DNA from: a virus
IMG/VR virus record: IMGVR_UViG_3300048067_000077
Span: 1 to 30,863 of that record
Strand: one strand, 5' to 3'
Length of the DNA stretch: 30,863 nt
Shown here: one piece after another, positions 1-5,842 of the stretch
How the letters are laid out: each line of letters opens with the position of its first letter
Numbering within the stretch: the stretch's first letter is position 1
Translations under genes and position numbers: made by a program
The notes under the pieces: generated by a model
The model's input: the letters and a program-made list of their open reading frames with translations, nothing else
What the model was told of the DNA's origin: nothing
Database searches by the model: none

Positions 1-409
1 CAACCCTACCAGCAATCTTATAAAAGTCGTGCCATAATGCTCTTTCTTGACAATGTATCAATCCAATTCTTTTATCTAAATATGGTTTTAGTTGTGAGAA
101 CAAACAATAAGATAGAAATCTACCTTTTTTATATTCATTCCAATCTTTGTTCTCATAACCATTGTCTAAATACTTTTCACAATAATGATGTACTTGAGTT
201 CCTCTTGTTGCAGATTTTCTTGAAACATAAGTTGCAACATCTTCACCAACTCTTTTTCTCCACTCAAATAAACCTTCTTTACCTCTGTTTTTTAAAACAG
301 TAGTGATAGATGGATAAAACTTACCCTCTGGTGTTTCGTATAACCTTATGCCATCAGAAGTCTTAGCACTTATGTCTGGTATATCTAAATTATTTTTGTG
401 TTGGAACAT
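1..409 (-). CDS. PD-(D/E)XK-type phage exonuclease, partial (N-terminal part)
   Basis: The reading frame runs open off the left edge of the window, so only about the first 136 residues are visible. The protein starts MFQHKNNLDIPD and carries the motif order FYPSITTVL, then LFEWRKRVGE, then ATRGTQVHHYCEKYL. That order is typical of the RecB-like exonucleases encoded by T4-like cyanophages and pelagiphages. The RGTxxH element is the N-terminal signature; the catalytic D and ExK residues would lie in the missing part. The ATG at 409-407 lies inside the end of the preceding 34-codon gene, a different frame overlapping by 20 bases. A role in recombination or host DNA degradation is inferred from the family. 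The family call is fairly good; exact function is uncertain because the catalytic half is absent. Confidence 0.7.
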   Translation of the reverse strand, partial: MFQHKNNLDIPDISAKTSDGIRLYETPEGKFYPSITTVLKNRGKEGLFEWRKRVGEDVATYVSRKSATRGTQVHHYCEKYLDNGYENKDWNEYKKGRFLSYCLFSQLKPYLDKRIGLIHCQERALWHDFYKIAGRV

Positions 410-494
410 TCTTTTTCTTATATTCATCTGGTACTTTTCCATAACCTACAACTCTATCCCATTCTCTTTGAGTATAACCTTCTTTGTCTATCAT
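390..494 (-). CDS. 34-residue hypothetical protein
   Basis: This small open frame starts with an ATG that overlaps the stop codon of the M15 peptidase gene (ATGA at 494-491) and ends inside the start of the exonuclease gene. The protein begins MIDKEGYTQREWDRVVGYGK and is polar, with no membrane segment and no motif I recognise. The tight overlaps on both sides and the lack of any other frame filling 410-490 support a real translated gene, possibly a translational coupler. Function unknown. Confidence 0.55.
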   Translation of the reverse strand: MIDKEGYTQREWDRVVGYGKVPDEYKKKNVPTQK

Positions 495-961
495 ATATTA
501 AGACCATTTGTGTATACTACTTTACCATTTATTTTACTTGCTGTCAATACCGATTTTCTATTTTTTCCATCTTCATTATAAGATATATGAATCCACCCAC
601 TTCTAGGGTCGCCTGGTGTATAGAACTCTAAAATGAGCTGGTCAAAATCTAGATTGTTTTCTATCCACATAGCCACATCTGCATTACTTTCTTTTAAACA
701 CTCAAGGTCAACCGCCTGACCTTTACAATGTTGTGATTTAGAAGAACCACCTATCTTTGCATTTAAATCTGGACTTCTATACCCAGATGTAATGAGTGTT
801 ATACCAAACTTTTCTCTTATTGGTTGTACAACATTTGCAAATAACTTTTTTGCATTTTGTAAATGTTCTTCACTTAATGAATTATCTATTCCGTGTCGTG
901 TTGCAGTTTGTGATTTAATATATTCTGCAACTGTAAAATTTTCACTTAATTTTTCAGACAT
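491..961 (-). CDS. M15-family peptidase (endolysin, D-Ala-D-Ala carboxypeptidase-like)
   Basis: This 156-residue protein matches the Peptidase M15A fold: an N-terminal helical part (FTVAEYIKSQTATRHGIDN), the segment ITSGYRSPDLNAKIGG, then SQHCKGQAVDLE and a late GWIHIS. The predicted zinc ligands are His78, Asp85 and His125, with Glu112 as the likely catalytic acid. Such enzymes cut peptide cross-links of peptidoglycan. There is no signal peptide, so it would need a holin or would act in the virion. A second, different cell-wall enzyme (SleB-like) sits at 4496-5146, and a candidate spanin pair is at 14418-15228. The ATG at 961 follows an AGGAGAAAATATG-type ribosome site. The family call is strong; the assignment as the main endolysin is inference. 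Confidence 0.85.
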   Translation of the reverse strand: MSEKLSENFTVAEYIKSQTATRHGIDNSLSEEHLQNAKKLFANVVQPIREKFGITLITSGYRSPDLNAKIGGSSKSQHCKGQAVDLECLKESNADVAMWIENNLDFDQLILEFYTPGDPRSGWIHISYNEDGKNRKSVLTASKINGKVVYTNGLNI

Positions 962-970
962 ATTTTCTCC

Positions 971-1531
971 TTAAAAATTTACCTTGTAACTTACACCTAT
1001 TGAATTGTATTGACTATCACCTCTTTTAAATTTACTTCCGATACCTATACTATTATTCTTATTAAGTTTATAAGATATTCCTGCCTTATATGTAATGTCT
1101 GATTGTTCGTATATAGAATCAAAACTATCTCTGAATCTTACACCACCTTTAATACTCCAGACATCATTTAATTTATATTTTAGACCAGGCTCTATGTGCC
1201 AGTATTCGTGACTTTTATCTCTAGTGAACTTATATCCAGCACCACCTCGTATGTACATACTAAGTTTACCATAAACTTTTTTAGAACTTATCAATGCAAA
1301 TTCTGCTCTCTGGTCATTACTGGTAGAACTATCTTTTACTTTTAATCTTGTTTTTATTTCAGCAGAGAATACATCATTTAGTTTCTTACCAACAGTAAGT
1401 CCATACTCTGATGCATTTTTACCACCATTCAATCCATCTTGTAAACCATAACCAAATTTTGCATAATAACCATCTGCACTTACAGTAATAGGTAATGCAA
1501 CAATACTTGCAATCATCAAATATTTTTTCAT
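971..1531 (-). CDS. Exported outer-membrane beta-barrel-like protein
   Basis: Starting at the ATG at 1531 (an upstream in-frame TTG at 1540 is less likely), the 186-residue protein opens with a Sec signal peptide, MKKYLMIASIVALPITVSA, with probable cleavage before DGYY. The mature part is about ten alternating amphipathic strands, for example YYAKFGYGLQDG, EYGLTVGKKL, AEIKTRLKVK, WSIKGGVRFRDS, TYKAGISYKL and NSIGVSYKVNF. It ends in a C-terminal Phe preceded by alternating hydrophobics, the signal read by the BAM machinery. A small 8-10 strand barrel in the host outer membrane is therefore likely. A phage could use it for superinfection exclusion or to alter permeability; that is inference. 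Its start forms TAATG with the stop of the preceding gene. Confidence 0.7.
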   Translation of the reverse strand: MKKYLMIASIVALPITVSADGYYAKFGYGLQDGLNGGKNASEYGLTVGKKLNDVFSAEIKTRLKVKDSSTSNDQRAEFALISSKKVYGKLSMYIRGGAGYKFTRDKSHEYWHIEPGLKYKLNDVWSIKGGVRFRDSFDSIYEQSDITYKAGISYKLNKNNSIGIGSKFKRGDSQYNSIGVSYKVNF

Positions 1532-1743
1532 TATTGACAACTTCCCTTTGGGTGTTCGCCATTTTCTTCTGGTGATTTTCCGTGTTTTAAATAATAATCT
1601 CTAGCCTTACGAATATTCGCACCGTGATGATTTCCCATCTCACACCACTTTTTAATATATTCGTTTTCTGGTTCAAGTCTTAATACTTCTTTCACTAATG
1701 TTTCTTGTATTCTCCAATCCCATCTTTGTTTTGTACTTTGCAT
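1531..1743 (-). CDS. Hypothetical protein, 70 residues
   Basis: A soluble, charged protein that starts MQSTKQRWDWRIQETLVKEV and has a central EYIKKWCEMGNHHGANIRKARDYYLKHG segment (read in parts; a helix-turn-helix is possible but not clear). Two Cys and two adjacent His are present, but not in a recognisable zinc-binding pattern. It lies between phoH (7-base gap) and the beta-barrel gene (TAATG overlap), so it is probably co-transcribed with both. I do not recognise the family. Confidence 0.6.
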   Translation of the reverse strand: MQSTKQRWDWRIQETLVKEVLRLEPENEYIKKWCEMGNHHGANIRKARDYYLKHGKSPEENGEHPKGSCQ

Positions 1744-1749
1744 AATATA

Positions 1750-2454
1750 TTACTCTCCTAGACCAAGTTTTGTTTTTTCTATTAAATAATTACGAACAAA
1801 ACCAGAACGAACAATATCACCTATTGTAAATTCTACTGTTTCAAATTCTTTCATTTGTTCTAATATTCTCATAAAATCTTGTAGTCCTTCTTTTTCACTC
1901 ATCTTGGTCAAATCTGATTGAAAGAAATCACCACAAAATATAATTTTACTGTCTTGACCAACTCTTGTAACAATCGTATCTAACTCGTGAAAGTTACAGT
2001 TCTGAGATTCGTCAACAATTACGACAGCGTTATCTAATGTTATACCACGAAGATATGAAGTTGTCAAGAAGGTAACACTACCTTGATTTTTTAATCTGTC
2101 GTATAACATACTAAATGCATTATCACTTGATTGTTCAAACATAAACTGAACCATATTGTGATATGGTACTTGGTACAATGCAGACTTATCTTCTTCATCA
2201 CCAGGCAGAAACCCCATATCTCTTGTTGGAACAACTGAACGAATAATGATAACATTTTCGTACTTAGTTTTTGGGTCTAACACTTGCTCTAATGCTAGAT
2301 ACATTGATATAAAAGTTTTTCCAGTACCAGCTGCACCAAACAAAAACAAATTCTTATTGTCTTTTCTCCAGGCATTAAAGACTACCTTTTGATTATCTGT
2401 AATTGGTTTCACAGTAACTAAATTATCTAATTTAATGTCTTGTTTTTTACTCAT
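1750..2454 (-). CDS. phoH: PhoH-like P-loop ATPase
   Basis: The 234-residue protein is a typical phage PhoH. Walker A is GAAGTGKT (residues 40-47), there is an IIRSVVPTRDMGFLPGD motif near 70-85, and Walker B is VVIVDESQN (Asp148-Glu149). Downstream lies IIFCGDFFQSDL, which matches the family's GDxxQ element. PhoH proteins are NTPases often annotated as phosphate-starvation induced and are very common in marine phages; their substrate is unclear, with RNA helicase or nuclease links proposed. The start overlaps the stop of the SoxYZ-like gene by 8 bases, placing phoH immediately downstream of it. No PHO box is evident. Confidence 0.93.
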   Translation of the reverse strand: MSKKQDIKLDNLVTVKPITDNQKVVFNAWRKDNKNLFLFGAAGTGKTFISMYLALEQVLDPKTKYENVIIIRSVVPTRDMGFLPGDEEDKSALYQVPYHNMVQFMFEQSSDNAFSMLYDRLKNQGSVTFLTTSYLRGITLDNAVVIVDESQNCNFHELDTIVTRVGQDSKIIFCGDFFQSDLTKMSEKEGLQDFMRILEQMKEFETVEFTIGDIVRSGFVRNYLIEKTKLGLGE

Positions 2455-3163
2455 AACTTTCCTCGTAATTATTTCCTAAATTATCAGTATATACTATTTT
2501 TTCTATATCTCCACTAAACAAAGTAAAGTAATGATTTTGTGATATACCGATTGTTCCCTCATATGAGAATATACCTTTACTTGTTTTAACAACAACAGAG
2601 TCAATATAATCTGCTGGTATTTCTGTTCTAGTTAATTGATCAAATTGTAGTCCAGAATAGTTTGGGTGATTGAATTGAATTCTTTTTTTATCAAAATGTA
2701 ATTTATCATCAATAATATCTACTCTATCTTTTGGTACACTACTATCAACTAATGGTGTTGCAGAACAACCACCAGCTGCCTTAATATACTTTCTATTATA
2801 AAATAAATTACCATCTATATCTTCTGCAACAACAGTTAAGTGTGTGTATGCATTTACTCTTATATTAGTTTCAATATATGGTAATAAACCTACAAACTCA
2901 AATGTTGCACAACAAGGTGTTGGATTCTCGTCTATAATTAAAGTAAATTTAATTAAGTCTTTTGACTTTGTTGTGATAACAATAGGAACATTTCCACTAT
3001 CTATTGCACGATAAGGTGATACAATAATTATGTCATCAGTTCGTTCTAAAAACTGTTCTTTATATAAATTATCTTTCAACCATTCTTTCCAACTATCTGA
3101 ACAAACAGATATTGGAAATAGTAAAATAATAAGACTAAGGACTACGCTTTTTATGTTTATCAT
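2447..3163 (-). CDS. Exported SoxYZ-like fused carrier protein (quinoprotein dehydrogenase-associated type)
   Basis: The 238-residue protein has a Sec signal peptide (hydrophobic residues 6-20, likely cleavage before DSW). A SoxY-like domain follows: YRAIDSGNVPIVI, LIIDENPTPCCATF, IRVNAYTHLTVVAE and DGNLFYNRKYIKAAGGCSA, with the carrier-type Cys at residue 133. A SoxZ-like domain comes next: FNHPNYSGLQFDQLTRTEIPADY and IGISQNHYFTLF. This order matches the fused SoxYZ-like carrier of methylotrophs and other proteobacteria, encoded beside PQQ-dependent alcohol dehydrogenases, rather than true thiosulfate-oxidising SoxY, which ends in GGCGG. In this family the cysteine sits internally because SoxZ is fused behind it. 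It would act in the host periplasm. The gene overlaps its upstream neighbour by 29 bases and is followed by phoH. It is a likely auxiliary metabolic gene; the precise reaction is unknown even in bacteria. Confidence 0.82.
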   Translation of the reverse strand: MINIKSVVLSLIILLFPISVCSDSWKEWLKDNLYKEQFLERTDDIIIVSPYRAIDSGNVPIVITTKSKDLIKFTLIIDENPTPCCATFEFVGLLPYIETNIRVNAYTHLTVVAEDIDGNLFYNRKYIKAAGGCSATPLVDSSVPKDRVDIIDDKLHFDKKRIQFNHPNYSGLQFDQLTRTEIPADYIDSVVVKTSKGIFSYEGTIGISQNHYFTLFSGDIEKIVYTDNLGNNYEESYE

Positions 3164-3437
3164 ATGCTCTTTTTGCTTTTAATTTCTTAATTGATTTTTT
3201 ACCATATCTATCTGCGAGTGGGCTAGTAGGGTGTTTTTCTGCAATCTTACTAAACACCTCTCTCATACCAGAATCACCCTTTTCACTTTTAGTAACTCCA
3301 CTAACTACATTCATATTTAAATAATCAGCAGGTTCAATGTTAGGATTGACTTTTAAATACTCAACTTTCTCTTCGTAAGACATAAATTCGTCAAAATATT
3401 TATTTTCTTTTTTATTGTAAAAATCGTATCTAGGCAT
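3135..3437 (-). CDS. Conserved T4-like phage protein with FmdB-like N-terminus
   Basis: The 100-residue protein begins MPRYDFYNKKENKYFDEFMS, the PxYDF opening seen in FmdB-type zinc ribbons, but it lacks the CxxC pairs, so no zinc site is expected. The C-terminal half carries REVFSKIAEKHPTSPLADRYG followed by a very basic tail (KKSIKKLKAKRAYDKHKKRSP). From memory, the same layout (VSGV, then HPxSPLADRYG, then a basic end) recurs in T4-like cyanophages as a protein of unknown function. The start directly follows the stop of the preceding 56-residue gene, implying coupling. Function unknown. Confidence 0.65.
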   Translation of the reverse strand: MPRYDFYNKKENKYFDEFMSYEEKVEYLKVNPNIEPADYLNMNVVSGVTKSEKGDSGMREVFSKIAEKHPTSPLADRYGKKSIKKLKAKRAYDKHKKRSP

Positions 3438-3608
3438 TTAATCTAACTTCTTATCAATCTCTAATCTCAAGTCAAGAATTCTTTCTTCTATATAATTGAT
3501 TGCAGTATTTACATAACCCATATCTTCTGGGCCGTGTTCTTCTACAAACTTTTTTGCAATGTGTACTTCATCTTGAAGCATCATAAGTCTATCAAGTTTA
3601 CTTGTCAT
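3438..3608 (-). CDS. Small hypothetical protein, 56 residues
   Basis: Reading the minus strand from the ATG at 3608 gives MTSKLDRLMMLQDEVHIAKK and then VEEHGPEDMGYVNTAINYIE, finishing in a charged helix (RILDLRLEIDKKLD). A good ribosome site (GGAGATAATATT before ATG) precedes it. The stop codon abuts the ATG of the next gene. It is predicted to be all-helical and soluble. No family is recognised. Confidence 0.65.
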   Translation of the reverse strand: MTSKLDRLMMLQDEVHIAKKFVEEHGPEDMGYVNTAINYIEERILDLRLEIDKKLD

Positions 3609-3612
3609 AATA

Positions 3613-3744
3613 TTATCTCCTTAGTTTTTTTTTATAATTTTTAATCTCACCTTTAAACTCTTTTAGTATTGTAAACATATCTATTGTTTGCATTACAAAC
3701 ATACCAAAAAAGAAGCCAGTAAAAAATAGTAATAATTCACCCAT
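3613..3744 (-). CDS. Small single-pass membrane protein, 43 residues
   Basis: This short frame starts at the ATG at 3744 inside the end of the upstream coiled-coil gene and translates as MGELLLFFTGFFFGMFVMQT followed by a basic tail rich in Lys (KEFKGEIKNYKKKLRR). One N-terminal membrane helix with a positive cytoplasmic tail fits an inner-membrane protein with N-out topology. Its last codons include the ribosome site of the following gene. Size and shape would suit a holin or lysis-regulator accessory, but nothing proves that. Confidence 0.6.
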   Translation of the reverse strand: MGELLLFFTGFFFGMFVMQTIDMFTILKEFKGEIKNYKKKLRR

Positions 3745-3967
3745 TTTTTCTCTCCAATTCTTCTATAAGTTCCTTAACTCTAATTTGTAAATCGTGTATT
3801 TGTTTTTGCATTTGTGCAATCTCAAACTGATACAATTCATCTTTACCTAACCAGTTTCTCTTTAACTCTTCTCTCTTTTTTTTCACTTCTTCACTCTCTA
3901 AATATTCTAAGTCACCTTTTACAATGTGTTCATTAATCATATCCCAATATCCTTTTCTTGAAACCAT
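3737..3967 (-). CDS. Hypothetical coiled-coil protein, 76 residues
   Basis: The protein starts MVSRKGYWDMINEHIVKGDL and continues into a charged helix; residues 50-74 (FEIAQMQKQIHDLQIRVKEL) show heptad spacing typical of a coiled coil. The start is preceded by AGGAGTATACCATT, a good ribosome site, and overlaps the end of the preceding gene by 31 bases. The function is not recognisable. It may pair with the small membrane protein whose start it overlaps, but that is only a suggestion from position. Confidence 0.6.
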   Translation of the reverse strand: MVSRKGYWDMINEHIVKGDLEYLESEEVKKKREELKRNWLGKDELYQFEIAQMQKQIHDLQIRVKELIEELERKNG

Positions 3968-4494
3968 AATGGTATACTCCTATTCTTCCAAGTCGCAAAT
4001 CTAGTCTTCTCTTTTATATAGTAGTTCTTATAAGCTGCGATTGGTTGATTAGGAATCTTGCAATAATCTGGCATACATTGGGGCATCTCAGTTAGTCTAG
4101 TATCTGGATTAATATTCTTTGGTATAATATTTAAGTATGGTAATCTATTTTCTACTGAGTGTTTCTTACCATATCTAAATGTATATTCTTTTAGTAAATT
4201 CATTAGTAAATGTAATAACCAAGAATAATTACCTTTGGTTTCTCTACACCATATTGCAGATGGGTGTTTAGTATGACACGCCAACATTAGGTTTTCTTCC
4301 ATAAAGTCTGTTGGGTGTTTCCATCTTTTTACATTTCTACCAGTTTTAGATTTACCAGCATATTCTTTTCCGTCTAGTAATCTATGTGCAGTAGATAATA
4401 GTTGTGCATACTCTACACACATTTTTACAGCGTGTTTATCACAATGTTCCAAAGATGCAATCTTTGGGTCTTCATTAGTATAAAATATATTCAC
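3937..4494 (-). CDS. Conserved phage protein of unknown function (GTG start)
   Basis: I place the start at the GTG at 4494, giving 185 residues beginning VNIFYTNEDPKIASLEHCDK. The GTG has an ideal ribosome site (AGAAGGAGAT) and follows the SleB stop by one base; the longer frame to 4635 would run far into the SleB gene. Conserved-looking blocks are HCDKHAVKMCVEYAQLLSTAH, then HTKHPSAIWCRETKGNYSWL, then EYTFRYGKKHSVE, and near the end AYKNYYIKEKTRFATWKNR. Many His, Trp and Tyr residues suggest an enzyme or nucleic-acid binder. From memory similar proteins occur widely in T4-like marine phages without assigned function. Confidence 0.65.
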   Translation of the reverse strand: MNIFYTNEDPKIASLEHCDKHAVKMCVEYAQLLSTAHRLLDGKEYAGKSKTGRNVKRWKHPTDFMEENLMLACHTKHPSAIWCRETKGNYSWLLHLLMNLLKEYTFRYGKKHSVENRLPYLNIIPKNINPDTRLTEMPQCMPDYCKIPNQPIAAYKNYYIKEKTRFATWKNRSIPLWFQEKDIGI

Positions 4495-4495
4495 A

Positions 4496-5146
4496 TTATC
4501 TCCTTCTATAAAAAATATGTCTACCAATTTTAACAGTTTTTTCAAAATCTCTTGACCATTTTGGTTTAACATAGTCAGCGTGATAATACAACGCACCGTC
4601 TGTAATGTCAAGCAAAGTTTTGAAATTTGATGCAACTAAACCCTCTGCAAGTGTAAACAGTTGATTATATGTGTAGTAATCTTTTATCTCATCTGATTTA
4701 CCATCACAGTACCAACTAAATTGACACATATTTTTAATGGGTTTCTTTAAACCTTTTTCTTTTAACCACCATTGTGATATTTTAGCATCTTCTATAACAC
4801 CACAAATTGTGTTTGGATATAATTCACTTTTTACTCTATTTAAAACTACATTGGTTACACCTAGAACTCCAGCTGTTCCCTCATTACGAGCTTCAAAATA
4901 CATATTTTTTGCAAGACAAGTAATTTCTTGTTCGTCAATATATCTATCATATTGTGCAATTTCCATATATTGCATTTTTGGTGTTCTGTCTGGTCTATTG
5001 ATACCAGCAATAATAACAACTGTTGATAATATTGATATAAAAACTTTAAAAAACACTCTGTGCCCCTCTGTGTTTTTGAATTGTAGGGAACGGTCTGGTA
5101 ATCCAACTTGTTCCCTTACAACTCTGGGTTTAGTTCTCTTGGTCAT
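4496..5146 (-). CDS. Membrane-anchored SleB-type cell wall hydrolase
   Basis: The 216-residue protein has a basic N-terminus, one membrane helix (about residues 31-49, VFFKVFISILSTVVIIAGI) and a C-terminal Hydrolase_2/SleB domain. Signatures are CLAKNMYFEARNEGTAGVLG with the predicted catalytic Glu85, TNVVLNRV, CQFSWYCDGKSD, and DGALYYHADYVKPKWS ending in IGRHIFYRR. SleB-like enzymes are lytic transglycosylases or amidases acting on peptidoglycan. The helix would act as a signal-anchor presenting the domain to the periplasm, like SAR endolysins. It is followed at once by the GTG-started gene and overlaps the upstream small membrane protein gene. It gives the phage a second cell-wall enzyme besides the M15 peptidase. 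Confidence 0.87.
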   Translation of the reverse strand: MTKRTKPRVVREQVGLPDRSLQFKNTEGHRVFFKVFISILSTVVIIAGINRPDRTPKMQYMEIAQYDRYIDEQEITCLAKNMYFEARNEGTAGVLGVTNVVLNRVKSELYPNTICGVIEDAKISQWWLKEKGLKKPIKNMCQFSWYCDGKSDEIKDYYTYNQLFTLAEGLVASNFKTLLDITDGALYYHADYVKPKWSRDFEKTVKIGRHIFYRRR

Positions 5147-5291
5147 CTTTCTTATTCATAATATAAGTGCCAAGACTCATAAACCCAATCCCAGCGACTG
5201 CGAGGATGGAAAGAGTAGTGAGAGAGGCGTCACCATCAACAGCACCAGCCGCAAGAATACTGAATATAAATCCAATCAAAAAATAAAACAT
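5130..5291 (-). CDS. Small two-helix membrane protein, 53 residues
   Basis: Reading from the ATG at 5291 gives MFYFLIGFIFSILAAGAVDG, then LTTLSILAVAGIGFMSLGTY, then a charged tail (MNKKDDQEN). Two membrane helices separated by a short acidic loop (DGDAS) fit a holin-like shape. It lies directly upstream of the SleB hydrolase (17-base overlap) and is the first gene after a predicted promoter, so hydrolase and membrane protein should be co-expressed. A holin role is plausible from context only. An AGG ribosome site lies 7 bases before the ATG. Confidence 0.65.
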   Translation of the reverse strand: MFYFLIGFIFSILAAGAVDGDASLTTLSILAVAGIGFMSLGTYIMNKKDDQEN

Positions 5292-5321
5292 AATATACCT
5301 ATAAATTTAAATGTTAATAAT

Positions 5322-5343
5322 ATATGTTATTATAATAACATAT
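5322..5343. repeat. Perfect 22-base palindrome over a promoter -10 region
   Basis: The sequence atatgttattataataacat plus the final at reads identically on both strands. It covers the predicted -10 hexamer of the promoter for the small membrane protein and SleB genes, so it could be an operator or a cruciform-forming element. An AT-only stem is weak as a terminator and has no following U-tract beyond the local AT richness. Confidence 0.6.
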
Positions 5344-5359
5344 TTTAATTAAATGTCAA
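5329..5359 (-). promoter_or_regulatory. Predicted sigma-70-like promoter for the membrane protein-SleB operon
   Basis: On the minus strand a perfect -35 TTGACA (5359-5354) is followed by TATTAT after 16 bases with an upstream TG (extended -10), or TATAAT after 19 bases. The start site would fall near 5325, inside the palindrome, leaving a leader of about 35 bases with an AGG ribosome site. Confidence 0.65.
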
Positions 5360-5377
5360 CCCCTATGCAGATTTTTT
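5354..5377 (-). repeat. Shared gene-end/-35 element, copy 1
   Basis: On the minus strand this reads AAAAAATCTGCATAG followed by GGGGTTGACA: the last codons (Lys-Ser-Ala-stop) of the gene ending at 5363 plus the -35 box of the next promoter. A nearly identical copy, differing by one G, sits at 22269-22291 at the end of another, apparently unrelated gene. Confidence 0.6.
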
Positions 5378-5842
5378 ATAATCTTTGTGTTTAACATTTA
5401 AAAAATTGTCATCCCAATCAAATGCCTCTTGTACTACTTGTTTTGATAATCCTTTATATTTTTGATGTAATCTCTTATCCTTTGCAAGTATTAAAACTTC
5501 TGCTTCAGCCTCTTGTAATCCTTCTAACATTTGGACAAACATAGTTTCACATTTAACTTGTTTTAATTTATCGTTTCCACCTCTTATAAAGTGAAATAGT
5601 TTACTTGCTTCTTGTTCTAACCTTGTATGTTCAGTTCCAGCTGGTGCATCATTTTTAATAAATGGTACATCACCGTCTGGTAATCTCCATACAATCTTAG
5701 GGTCAAAGCTAGATTTCAAAATCATTTTCAATCCATCACTTCTGTATTTTCTTAATACTTCTATTTTTTTATCTTTTACTTTTGCATTATTGACCATTGT
5801 TAATACTTCGTGTATTAAAGGTCTTACAACATCATATGCCAT
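5363..5842 (-). CDS. DUF6433-like conserved phage protein
   Basis: The 159-residue protein resembles a family common in T4-like cyanophages: VLTMVNNAKVKDKKIEVLRKY near the start, then SFDPKIVWRLPDGDVPF, LFHFIRGGN and MLEGLQEAEAEVLILAKDKR, ending near KHKDYKKSA. I believe this is the family called DUF6433, but I am working from memory. It is predicted mostly helical and soluble, with no catalytic motif that I can see. It follows directly on the T4-type RNase H gene (ATG at the RNase H stop), so a DNA-metabolism link is possible. Its last codons form part of an element repeated at 22269-22291. Confidence 0.7.
   Translation of the reverse strand: MAYDVVRPLIHEVLTMVNNAKVKDKKIEVLRKYRSDGLKMILKSSFDPKIVWRLPDGDVPFIKNDAPAGTEHTRLEQEASKLFHFIRGGNDKLKQVKCETMFVQMLEGLQEAEAEVLILAKDKRLHQKYKGLSKQVVQEAFDWDDNFLNVKHKDYKKSA

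Noticed and set aside
4495-4635. Longer start for the gene ending at 3937
   Set aside because: It would overlap the SleB gene by 140 bases, and the GTG at 4494 has an excellent ribosome site.
5130-5291. Possible frameshift in a T-run of the small membrane protein gene
   Set aside because: On recounting against the opposite-strand translation the run has six bases and the frame from the ATG at 5291 is intact.
4737-5348. A 203-codon plus-strand open frame opposite the SleB gene
   Set aside because: It is antisense to the well-supported SleB and small membrane protein genes; its translation shows no family and the low GC content makes such shadows common.
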